Notes under the pieces: generated by a model
What the model was told of the DNA's origin: nothing
The model's input: only the letters and a program-made list of their open reading frames with translations
Database searches by the model: none
Program-made: the position numbers and the translations under genes
Source: Opisthocomus hoazin
Taxonomy: Eukaryota; Chordata; Aves; Opisthocomiformes; Opisthocomidae
NCBI RefSeq assembly: GCF_030867145.1
Contig: NC_134428.1
Coordinates: forward strand, 8,866,001-8,930,000
DNA: 64,000 nucleotides
Direction of reading: 5' to 3'
In this document: positions 28,055-37,700 of the stretch, in pieces
Position numbering within the stretch: position 1 is the stretch's first letter
Layout of the letters: the number at the start of each line of letters is the position of its first letter

Positions 28055-28076
28055 GGGGGGCGGGGGGGGGGGGGGG
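28055..28076 (+). repeat. G6-C-G15 tract
   Basis: A run of six G, one C and fifteen G, preceded by GGGAGC, lies about 490 bases downstream of the putative exon 1 donor and so within the first intron. It is on the non-template strand, has strong quadruplex potential and favours R-loop formation. Homopolymers of this length are also a common place for sequencing or assembly errors. Confidence 0.93.
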
Positions 28077-28780
28077 AACTTTAAAGCCTAGGCGCTTCAT
28101 TTCGGTCCACACGCCGCGTGAGATACTGAAATATGTTTTTTTCCCCCCTGTCAGATCTGCAATTTGACTAACGGCTTTTCACCGTCTGCCGTTCCGCCCC
28201 CCCGCTGTCCCGCCCGCGTGCAGCCCCCCGCCCCCTCTCTCCCCGCCCGCCTAGCTGCCCTCCCGGGACTCCACGTCGCCCGCAGGCTGCGGCGGGGCCC
28301 CCCGAGCCCGGGGCCCCCGGAGCCCCGGCACCGAGGGGCGCGACATGCCCGCGACGTGCCCGGCACCCCCGGCACCCCGGCGCCTGCCGCCGCTCCGTCT
28401 CCCCGGGCGCCGGGTACGCGCCGCGCCGCCACGCCGCCGCCGGGGGGCGCCATAGCGCCGCGCCGCCGCCAGGGGAGCGGGGAGACGCGGGGCCGCCCGG
28501 CGCGGCGGGGAGCGGCCGGGGCCCGCGGCGGGCGCGAAGGGGTTGCGGGCTGCTTCGCGGGGCCGAGCCTCCTCCCGGCCGCCTCCCGCCGTGGGAAGCT
28601 GGCCCCGGGACGCGCGGCGGCACGGGTGGGCGGTTGCTCGGGCGCTCGGCTCGTCGGCCGCCCCGAGAGGAGGTGATGGTGCGGCCAGCCCAGGTCCTGG
28701 CGCGCGTTCCGGTGGCAGGTGATGGAGACAGGGCCGGCGGGGTGAGGGGGGGTCGCAAAAGGTGCCAGCCTGGTTGGGCA

Positions 28781-28950
28781 GCCCTGCTAGTGTCTTGTGC
28801 GTGACGCCTCGCAAGGAGCTGGGCGCTGCGTGGCGCGGGGACTCCCTGCTTGCAGCTAGCAGGGAGCCAGGTACGGGGGTGGACATCCCCCGGGGCACAG
28901 CGGCAGATCTTGCAGAGTCAGACCTGCTCTCCCTTTTCTCCCTCCTTCAG
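28781..28950 (+). other. Island edge and pyrimidine tract
   Basis: The CpG island ends here. The last 30 bases are almost pure pyrimidine and end in CCTTCAG, a good 3' splice-site configuration for the candidate exon that follows. A CAG followed by GTACGG at 28871 resembles a donor, but no exon of plausible size fits it. Confidence 0.4.
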
Positions 28951-29140
28951 ACAGTTCAGATCCCTCCTGCGGCTCCTCTCGCTCCCCATCCTGTCTGTAT
29001 TCAGCCCCCTAAAGAGATTCAGCAAAGACGTGAAGTAAACCAGTGCAGTGATGCTCATTTATGGAACACCCTCCCCTTCAGCACCAGTGACAACTTTGTG
29101 TCTGAGATCAGCAGTTCAGAGACGGTCAAGTGAATGCCAC
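28951..29140 (+). other. Candidate second untranslated exon
   Basis: A strong pyrimidine tract ending in CCTTCAG at 28950 and a fair donor (GCCAC then GTGAGA at 29141) delimit a 190-base segment between the promoter island and the coding exon. GRIN2A transcripts in mammals have spliced 5' UTR exons, so an extra non-coding exon here is plausible. It has no protein-coding resemblance. If used, it would extend the upstream ORF from exon 1 to a stop at 29036-29038. The donor is not optimal and no conservation data are available, so this is a hypothesis only. Confidence 0.3.
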
Positions 29141-29146
29141 GTGAGA

Positions 29147-29777
29147 GGAGGGAGAAGAATTCAGATAGAATATTGTGCTTCCAAATCTGTTCCAGAAATG
29201 CCATAGACTGTGCTGGAGCAGCAGCTGTCTGGGAGAGATCTTCAGAAATAAACCGGCATGGTTCTGGGATGCTGTGAAATGTATGGAGTATACAGACTGG
29301 AGTTTCCAGCAGACCTCTGGCTCGCTGCTCTCATTTTGAGCTAAAGAACCTCTTCCTGTTAGACTGCGACTATATTTTAAACAGATGTTCAGGACAAAGG
29401 AAAAAGGATTTGTGATTTTCTTGTTTTAGGATGGCAGGGTTAAAGAGAAGGATGATAACGTCTTTTTTTCGTTACGTCAGTAATTTTAATTTCCTTGGCC
29501 ATCCAGGAAGAATTCTAATGGGTCTTTCCTCTGAACTTGTGCTACAGTTTTTGCGGTGCTTGCAGGAGACCAACTGTAATGCTGTCATTGGCAAGCCAAC
29601 TTTCTGAAGGGATACAAGAGGCTTGAATTGAAACGAAGGTGAAGAATGCATTATAAAAGGCTGCGAAAGTTTGCATTGTGTCCAGAAGCTTTCTGTTTAA
29701 AATCTTCATTGGAGATATACAGTATATATTTTTTTCCTCTCTGTTGCTTCTGTCATACAATGTGATCACTTTTACAG
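29147..29777 (+). other. Intron immediately upstream of the coding exon
   Basis: No exon-like structure. A CRE-like word, TTACGTCA, lies at 29472-29479 (reverse complement TGACGTAA). The final stretch from about 29725 is pyrimidine-rich, including TTTTTTTCCTCTCTGTTGC, and ends in ACTTTTACAG at 29768-29777. It serves as the 3' splice site for the exon beginning at 29778. Confidence 0.7.
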
Positions 29778-29795
29778 GGGATAACGCTGGCAAAG
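29778..29795 (+). other. GRIN2A: Last 18 bases of the GRIN2A 5' UTR
   Basis: These bases lie between the acceptor AG (29776-29777) and the start codon. The start context is AAAG before ATG, giving A at -3, which is favourable, although the base after ATG is A rather than G. An in-frame-with-exon-1 TAA occurs at 29782-29784. The acceptor assignment rests on the pyrimidine tract and the absence of a better AG nearby. Confidence 0.7.
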
Positions 29796-30200
29796 ATGAG
29801 GAAAATTGGCTGCGCTCTCCTGGTACTCCAAGCTCTTCTGGCGCCTTTGGATCTGGTTCGTGGAGCGGAGAAAACTTATCCCATCCTGAACATTGCAGTG
29901 ATTCTGGGGAGGACCAAGTATATCACAGAGAGAGATATCAGAGCTCTCTGGACCAGGGAAATGTCAGCAGACCTGACTGTTGATGTCAATGTAGTGACCC
30001 TTCTGGTGAACCAGACTGACCCCAAGAGCATCATAACACATGTTTGTGACTTGATGTCCGGCACCAAGATCCATGGAGTGGTTTTTGGAGATGATACTGA
30101 TCAGGAGGCAGTAGCTCAGATTTTGGATTTTATTTCTTCTCAGACTTCTATTCCAATTCTTGGAATCCATGGTGGGGCCTCCATGATAATGGCAGATAAG
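29796..30200 (+). CDS. GRIN2A: GRIN2A first coding exon (NMDA receptor GluN2A), N-terminus
   Basis: GluN2A pairs with GluN1 in NMDA-type glutamate receptors, calcium-permeable synaptic channels. This exon encodes residues 1-135. Residues 1 to about 23 are a signal peptide with a hydrophobic core ([12 protein letters not shown]) and probable cleavage near RG-AEK. The rest starts the extracellular amino-terminal (LIVBP-like) domain. Recognisable GluN2 segments are [29 protein letters not shown] and [13 protein letters not shown]. The words [20 protein letters not shown] and [10 protein letters not shown] match GluN2A rather than GluN2B. Asn72 is a glycosylation sequon (NQT) and Cys84 is the conserved domain disulfide cysteine. 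The exon ends in phase 0 after MADK, exactly where the mammalian exon ends; mammals have 138 codons, the difference being in the signal peptide. Odd: Arg39 and Lys41 replace mammalian His42 and His44, while His125 (mammalian His128) is kept. The remaining exons lie beyond the window. Confidence 0.95.
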
Positions 30201-30206
30201 GTAGGA
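30201..30206 (+). other. GRIN2A: Splice donor of the first coding exon
   Basis: GATAAG is followed by GTAGGA. The exon ends with AAG (Lys135), and reading through gives VGKFMKSVW and a stop, so the coding sequence clearly ends at this donor. Phase and position match the mammalian gene. Confidence 0.93.
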
Positions 30207-33200
30207 AAATTCATGAAAAGTGTTTGGTAGTCCAATGTACTTCACTGTGTTGGTCTCTTGTGAATAATCACTACAAATAATTGCAAAACGATGCTTTTAA
30301 TTGTCTCTCTATACTTTAAAAAGGCAAAAATATATGGAGCAGTGTCCTCATTGATCACTCATCAAATATTCTGGGGTATCTTGGGGTTCATGCCCGAAGC
30401 TCAACTTTCTGTCTGTTGTGAAAGCAGTCCTGATGAAATTTTACTCTCCAGCACACTGAATGCTGGTCAGCTTAGAAATTTTACTAGCAAATATACCATA
30501 TGGCTATAAAACCAACCTCAACATAGCAGGTCATAAAATGATTTTAGGGATAAGATGTAAAGTTGTAAGCAGATATTCAATAGACCCGAATGTATTTGAG
30601 GACAATAGTAGGAATAGGGCAGTCACATTAAGCTGGACTTTTGTGGTCCACTAGAGTCTATAAATTATATAGTCTTGCAAACTTGAACCAGCTCTTGTAT
30701 TCGCTGTATTTATTATATTAGATTTTTTCCAACCTGACAGTTCTAATTTCCTGCTATGGTTTGTGAAAATCCCCAGTGGGGTTGTCTGAACTCTGGAGAT
30801 AATGGCAAACTGTTTTGTTGGAAAACATCTCTTCATGTAATCCGTTGTGAGACTGTGGAATGTCAGAAGTGACTCAGGTACCCAGCTCGTGTTCCTTAAC
30901 ACTGTAACATTTTTTAAAAAATCCTTGCTGGCACTGCAGCATTGATCTAGTACAGTGATCACTGCTGTTTCTGACGCAGGGGCTTAGCACCGCGCAGGAT
31001 GAGCTCTCTGGCGTGGGCTGCTGCGTGGCCAGGAGGTCCGAGAGGAGCCTGCACCGCAGCGTGAGAGAGGGTAGCTGAAGAGGGAGTCCAGCTGGGGGAA
31101 GTCATTTGCTGGTTTTCCAGCACACAAAGCTTTGCAATGTTAATTGCTACTTATTTCCCGATACTTGTACCCTTAAGGGTTTCTTATTCATTAAATGCTG
31201 TTATCTTATGCATTAAATGCTATAGAAGTGGCTTTTGCATAGTACTTGAATAGTAAAGAGCTCTCTGAATCTATCTAAAAATGAAGTGGTCCGGATACCT
31301 TATTTTGTAACTTGGGAGGGGGGGTGGAGCAGCAGGAAAGATGCAATGATCAGTTACAATTGAGGAATCGGCTTTGAAGTTTTTAAACTTTCTACCTCTG
31401 GGAAAGACTTTTTCCCCTGGGGCAGGAGATCTGTCTGTCTTGGTATTTTGAATGGGCTTCCTTTAAAACTTCTGTCGTAGAAGGGGAGGACAGTAAGTGC
31501 TGAGTTACAGCAGAGATTCTGTAACAATGGCTTTGACGTCTTGATTTATATGGAAAGATCATTACAGGCTATGCTACTGTCTTAAATGTAATTGCAGTGA
31601 CCGAGTTACAGAGGCAGTTATTTCAAGTGCCTTTAAATTACTGTGCAGACTTACCCACCTTTATAAAGCTGGCTTTATGTACATTTAGGAATTTTATTTG
31701 ATACATATTTCACTCTACTTTCTATACCAGTGTAAGAACGTTTGAAGATCCCAGCCAGTGCTGAGTGATGAAACATTGGCAGAAATCCTAACGGAATCAA
31801 CTTCACGCTCGGTAGCAGATGCAGGATGTTACTGATGCAGATCTATTTTTCACTTCTGTGTAGGAGCCTCTAGAAAATGAAACAGGTTGATTTTCTTTTC
31901 TCAGTAAGCTAATGCTATTTTCTTTGTATGCTAATATTGTCAGTAGTATTATATCACTGTCTTTGATTTTAGGGATTATCACAGTTTACTAATAAAACAT
32001 TTTTGTGCTGAAACTTAGCTTCTAAGATTTCTGTTTGGGAAATCAAAATTGTTCTTTTGTGTGTTAAGACAATCTAAAAGAGCTGTCTTCAGTAGCTTGA
32101 ATTGGCTGAAGGAATGGTTGGTTCACATAACTAAAATTGCCTTAATTTTTAACTTGGCTGTTGCAATGTGCAATGTCTTGCAACTGGGTTTAGAACATCA
32201 CAGTAATGAGACTTGTACGTGCCACTCAATTAACGATTTGCTTAGGAATGCGTTCCTGGGAGTAGAAGGCGAAATTCACAGTGCTGTCTTAAAGGCAGAG
32301 GAGATGAAGTCTGAGGGAGAAGGACTGCAAATGCAAAAACTGTCTTCCAGTGTCAGGATTTTAGCTGAAACACATGGAGGTGCTGGCTGAACTGCGAAGC
32401 TGATCAGTGTTTAAAGTCTTCTGTTTTGACTCGTACACTGAGGTGGCTGGATATGCAAGAAGAGATGCTTGGTCCCGCTCCCGCTTGTGGATGTAGTTCT
32501 CTGGCACTCTAATAAGGCTGTTTCATTTACATTCTTAGTGTGTGGCTCAAACAGGTATTTTCCTCCTCTGCGGCATTATGCTGCTGCTGTGTTTTAGATG
32601 ACTTTTACTTCAAAATGTGTGTGTGTAGTACCTGCTTGCTTGCAGTCTACTAAGCATGGCTGACACAAAGGTGGTACAACAGCCCGGTGAATTCTGTGCC
32701 GAGTGGTTGTTATATGACGCTTCACTGTCCTAAATGTGAACTAAACTGAAGGCACACAAATGAGAAGTTGTCTATAATGCTCTATGCTGCTAAACAGTCA
32801 GAGTACACAGGCTTACTGTACTCTCTATGGCTCATAAATACTATGTCAATGTGAATGTCACATGAAGAGCTATCTCTTTAAAAAAGAAAAAGCTGTTCTA
32901 AGTTTCCAAACAGGAGGTATGCCCACATTTGGAGTATGCAGTGATTAATGCAGGACATACAGCTTTTGAAGTACCGAGTCCCCATGCGAACATCTGCTGT
33001 GAGCGGTGCGTAGCTCAGACTGCCTCCTCCGTTGGCCCAGCTGGCTGTACTCGGCTTCGGTTTGGGTAAAGTTAGCTTGCGCCAGCTGAGGAGATAATGT
33101 CGCTTGATATAGACTGTCAAAATTGACAGGCATGTGAAGCCAACAAAACTGGAATGTTTTCTGAGCCTAGCCGATACGCCCTCATCCGACATCTGCTGTC

Positions 33201-34148
33201 AAAGCCCTACCGACAAACCGAAGTGCCACTTAGGGATGTGTGGTACCTGCCTGGTCCGCACCGCGCCGCAGAGATACCCTCTGGGCACTGCCACACGCTC
33301 TGCCTCCTGCCGGCTTTATCCCCCTCTGCTGCCAGCGAGCTGCTCCCTGGCTTTGGTCTCCAGTTCTGCCACAGACTTCAAACCTATTCTGATGTGGTAT
33401 AGACTGCTGCATGAGATGAGAATTATGTCTGGGGCATTCGTGCCAACCCACTGTGCATCAGCAGCCCTTGGAGGGTGCTGAAAACAGGCTGGCTGTTACT
33501 CATCTTGTATCTGTTGACATTTGGGGGATCTCAAACGAAACATTACTTAGGAGCTGTTCCCTGACTTGAGCATTTGGTTTCAAACTTAGTTATGTTTGTT
33601 TCACCATGTGCTGTGACTATAATGACAGTATTTGTGGTACTGTTCTAAAACAGAACGTCATGGTTAGCTCTGCGACAATAAAAGATTTGTTTCCTGCGCA
33701 TGTGGGAGAAAAGCACCTGTGTATTATAAATGCTTAGCGTCTTCGAACCATGCTGCTTTTGCATATTGCAAAATTAAGTCCTTCTAACTTCTCATTAGAA
33801 ATCTTTCTGAAAGACAGAATTTATAACTTGAAGCATTTCATTGTCGTGGAAGTCCTGACAGTTACAATGCATAGCCAAACGGCGTTAAAGGTGAGGGTAA
33901 CTTTCCAGAAGGGCTGTTACAAAAGTGATGCTTCTTGAAACAGCTCTGGAAATGTTATGCAAAATAAATCTTTGCTTTTCCAAAAAATAACTACTGTATG
34001 TGGCTAAATTATCATTCTTCATTATTCTTTCTGCCGATAATATTGGCAATAAACACTTCTAATTGTTTAGTACAAAATCCCTTTTGCATCTACCACTAGG
34101 TTCAGCTTTGCTTTTTCACCCTGACCCTCATCCAAAACAGTAAACGTA
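30201..34148 (+). other. GRIN2A: GRIN2A first coding intron, 5' part
   Basis: Intronic sequence with no recognisable exon. The next coding exon of GluN2A should begin with a phase-0 codon for an acidic residue followed by a TFFQFG-like segment, and nothing of the kind appears. Small CpG-rich patches occur at about 30970-31075 and, more strongly, 32978-33330. The imperfect duplication of CATTAAATGCT near 31190-31222 is minor. Such a long intron is expected, since this intron is very large in mammals. Confidence 0.8.
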
Positions 34149-34725
34149 GAATCATGGAGCACCTGAGGTTAGAGGCATCACTGGAGGTTGTCTGACCCAC
34201 CCCAGCTCAGTGATGAGCTCACGTCAAAGTCAGACCAGATCGTCCAGTCAAGTTCTGAATATCTCCGTGGATGCAGATACCACAGCCTCTCTGGGCAATC
34301 TGTTCCAGTACTTCACCTTTCTCACCATGCAGATATTTTCATTATAGCTCATCAGAACTTCCCTCTGGGCTGTGACCACAGGCTCTTGTTCTTTTGCTGT
34401 GAGTCTCCGAGTCCCCCTCTGCCTCTGTGTAGCTGTTAGGCTGCGGTTATACCTGTCCTAACCTGCCCCTTTTCTGGGGAAAAGAGTTCCCTCAGCCTTT
34501 TCTGGCACCTCCTGTGCTCGTCCTTTGGACTCACTCAGGTGTTTTGATGTCTTGCACGGGGGAACCTGCAGCTGGACAGAGGACTGCAGACACGTGGCGA
34601 GCCCCAAGGCGGGGAGAACCCCTTCCCCTCAAGCAGCTGGGTGGGCTTCATCTCCTGAAGGGAGCACTGCTGACTCACGCTCAACTCCACCCCAGGCCCA
34701 CACGTCCTGCAGCGCTGCTGGGTAT
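34149..34725 (-). mobile_element. CR1 LINE fragment, diverged, 5'-truncated
   Basis: On the plus strand the block begins with GAATCATGGAGCACCTGAGG and has a run of CR1 landmarks in the right order. These are CCACAGCCTCTCTGGGCAAT, CTGTTCCAGTACTTCACC, TGGACTCACTCAGG, a stretch resembling the CR1 'gagtagaggggaagaatcacctccctc' region at about 34600-34640, and CTCACGCTCAACTCCACCCC with CACACGTCCTGCAGCGCTGCTGG near the right end. This is the reverse complement of a CR1 3' region, so the element is on the minus strand, antisense to GRIN2A. It is considerably diverged with small gaps. The open frames across it (for example 34188-34439) are not intact reverse transcriptase. Confidence 0.82.
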
Positions 34726-37700
34726 TTATTGAGACATCTAACTGGGAGTCAGTAGTAAGTGAAGTGGTACTTTTAAATCTTGCTCATTATTTTGGTGGAT
34801 ATTTTGCAGGTATTTTACTGAAGTTCTTGCAGATGTTTGCATTACCTGTCATTTTCGGCTCATCACAGACATAGTTGCTCTGTTTTTCCTCATTCCTGAG
34901 GTACAAAAGCCATACCGCACTTATGCAAACCAGAACTCTAAGACCAGCCTTGTAACTCTGATCAGAGCTCACCCAGGCTCCCGGCTCTGGTACTGAGAAC
35001 TTACGCTCCCTTGTCCATGTAGAACTTTGTATGCTGCTCTTAAGGTTCCTCTACACACCTTGCTATTGCTTTGCCATGTGTCCTCATAACACAGTGATTA
35101 TATTAAAAAAAAGTAAAAAGGAAAGTTCAACAACCACACTTCCAATCTGCACTGTGTAAAACCGTGCTTCAATTCTTATGCTTTAAAAATTGTTGTGATG
35201 AATTGGGAGGTGTTTGGTTTGTTTTTTATTGTAGAATCTTCTCTGGACATCATGCTTCATGGAGTGCACTCATCAATTTGCATATCTTCCGTATGTGTTA
35301 TGTAAATTTCTGTCCAGCTCCTCTAGTTGGTTCGTAAAAGCAGTCCTGTGTTTTTACAGAAAATCTTAAATTTCGTAACTTTTCATTCCCGCCCTCACTG
35401 AGAACTGATATTAGCATGTGTATGGCACTGTGCTTCTGGTCATGATATTAGCTTTGGCTTTGGCTGGTACTGCAAAGACTGAAAGATTAAACTATAGCTT
35501 AATAAATGCTTTTGTACAAAAATACCTGTCTTCCCGTAGCTGGTGTTTCAGCTCCAGATACAGTAGCTTGCGCTATTCCATTGCACACAATATGTTCAGC
35601 TTATGGCTCTTTTACAGGAACAGTTGAATTTGACTTTCTTTCCTTCTAGCTGCACTAATGCTGCTATGGGAAGTGTAACTTTCAGATATTGTCATTTTTA
35701 TTTTGAACTGCAACAAAAATGTAGCATTGACCTCCTCTTGCAAACCTGTGCTTAGTTGACCATAACCAGAAAAAGTCAATCTGTAAGTATTTTTCTACAA
35801 TAAAGTTGTCTTGCACATCTGTAAAGATTTTTGGAACTAGGCTCGTAGTCTGTGGTCATACTTACGCTTACGTGCCGCAGTCACTGTTATTACATGGTTA
35901 AACACATGCTTGAAATCTGTCGCACTGAGGTGAATGAAGTGAGTGAATACAGTGTCTTGTGCTGCTCTCCAACAGGAGCCGGCGCTTCGGGAGCGTGCGG
36001 TAGTGATGATGCAGCATGCTGGTTTACATTGCTAGTCTTGTACTGTCATCGCTGTGAGCAAGTAAAGCATTAACAGCGTTCGCTGCTTTGAGCTGTGTCT
36101 CAGAGGAGCATTATATTAATGACATGAGCCTCGCTCTCTCGCTCCCACTCTCTCTTTTGTTTTCTAAAGGATTTTCCTAGCTGTTTCTGAGATGATTGTA
36201 TTAGTCCTCATTCTCTTGTCCACACAAAAGTTTCCCTCTTAATTTAGCAAAGGAAAGCATGGAGGATTTTCTGGAATACTGTGAGAGCAGACTTAAACTG
36301 TCACTCTTGTGGAGTTGCAGGGAGAGATGTTTGGTTTGATTTTCCTAAGTGGAAGGAAGATAGTTTTGAAAAGATTGAGAATTTCTGTAACTAATAATTT
36401 TGTAGGAAATGGAAATCTTCTAGTTCACTTGATTTTTGCTGTAGCTCCGGCGCGGGTAAGTTGCTGGTGTTTTTAGCTTGTTTGAGTTGACACAGTTGCA
36501 GCTGAGTCCAGGGTGGGGTCCTAGGCACAGCTCTTGCTTAGGAGTGAGGAGGGCTTGGTTCTGCTTGGAGTTATCTGCAGTAAGAGCAGTATTTTTTCCA
36601 TCTCAGAGGTACTGTTTTCTTTCTTTTCAAACTGTCTGTTCTTACAGTTCTTGAAAACAGAAATCCATGAGTGTATTTGTTTTGAGCAACAATGTTTTAA
36701 AACTGCTAGTGAGTCTCTGTTGTAGATCATCCATGCAATCTTCCCAGACTATTGCCTGCCTATAGGTAATTACAACACACCAGACCCCGGAGCTAGAAAA
36801 GTAGGACACCAGCCCTTCAGCGTAATTTTCTGCTTGCAGACATTCCTGGTGGCATCTTTGGAGTCTTTTTTTCCCAAGGAAATTCTCAAATGTAAAATCC
36901 AAAATTATTTCCTTTAAGCTGCAAAATAGTAATAGACTATTATGAAGTGCAGAAGACATTTCTGGCAATTGGAATATATCCAAAGGACATACCTGAAAAT
37001 ATTCATTCTAATAAAATTATGCAGTGAATAGAGCAGAAGGGCCTTGGTATCATGTCAAATCCATTTTTCATGTTTCATTTATTACTTATTTTTGAGAGGA
37101 TGCTTAGATTATTTGAATAGACTGTTTAATAGTGTGTTTTATTTGTCACTTATTTGAACTAACAATTTAATTTGAAGAATTTCTTCATAATTTTTTTTTT
37201 TACTTGCTTGAAAGATATCTGGGGTAGATCTGCCTACATAAGTGATGTTACAAAGACCTTTGTATAGATGAACAGAGAAACTTTGCAGACCGCAATTGTT
37301 TTTATTTATTAGAAATCTGTGGTCATCTGGGCCAGCTTTGCATGTACTCTTTTCTCCCGCTCTTCGCTCTTCCTCCTCTGCCTCCTCTTTTTCCTGGAGC
37401 TATGAAGTTGTGTGGTTTTGACTGAGAGAGCCCAGCTTGGATTGTCTCCATGCCATCTGTCACCATGTTGTTTGTTTAAATCCTTGAGATATTTTCTTCT
37501 GTACTTCACTGAAATAAATAAATCAAAGTGTAGCAGCATCATTGGCTATTTATGTTGGACTTAGGCTTAATGTCCTTAGGAGAAAACCCCTGTGCTTGCA
37601 ATTGAGGTGCACGAGCTCAATGCACAGTTTGTAGAAATGGTGATGGCTGGATTCTCTCGGTGCAGAGCTCCAGGCACGCTGCCTGTTCACCCTCCAGCCG

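Larger units (their letters stand above)
26640..28780 (+). promoter_or_regulatory. GRIN2A: CpG island promoter of GRIN2A
   Basis: Base composition shifts abruptly here from AT-leaning to very GC-rich with undepleted CpG. It is densest at about 26850-27320 and 27570-28670, and falls back near 28780. No comparable island occurs elsewhere in the 64 kb. It lies 1-3 kb upstream of the first GRIN2A coding exon and contains GC boxes, long G-runs and a good splice donor, but I see no TATA box in a convincing place. This fits a TATA-less, dispersed-start neuronal promoter. Mammalian GRIN2A is also driven from a GC-rich region upstream of a spliced 5' UTR. The exact transcription start cannot be read from sequence. 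The several long open frames here on both strands are a by-product of low stop-codon frequency in GC-rich DNA. Confidence 0.88.

Noticed and set aside
28853..28870. Micro-exon between CTTGCAG and CAG|GTACGG
   Set aside because: It would be only about 15-18 bases, with a poor pyrimidine tract and no reading-frame reason to exist.
28168..28898. Two long overlapping minus-strand open frames (196 and 215 codons) in the CpG island
   Set aside because: Stop codons are rare in DNA this GC-rich. The predicted proteins are low-complexity Arg/Pro/Ala/Gly with no domain, and frames of similar length exist on the opposite strand.
29796..30200. Assignment of the exon to GRIN2B instead of GRIN2A
   Set aside because: The words [20 protein letters not shown] and [10 protein letters not shown] follow GluN2A. 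GluN2B has RICDLMSD, FADDTDQEAIAQ and GGSSMIMADK.
30201..30230. Apparent C-terminal extension VGKFMKSVW of the GluN2A exon
   Set aside because: It is read-through of the GTAGGA splice donor into the intron. The exon ends at MADK as in other vertebrates.
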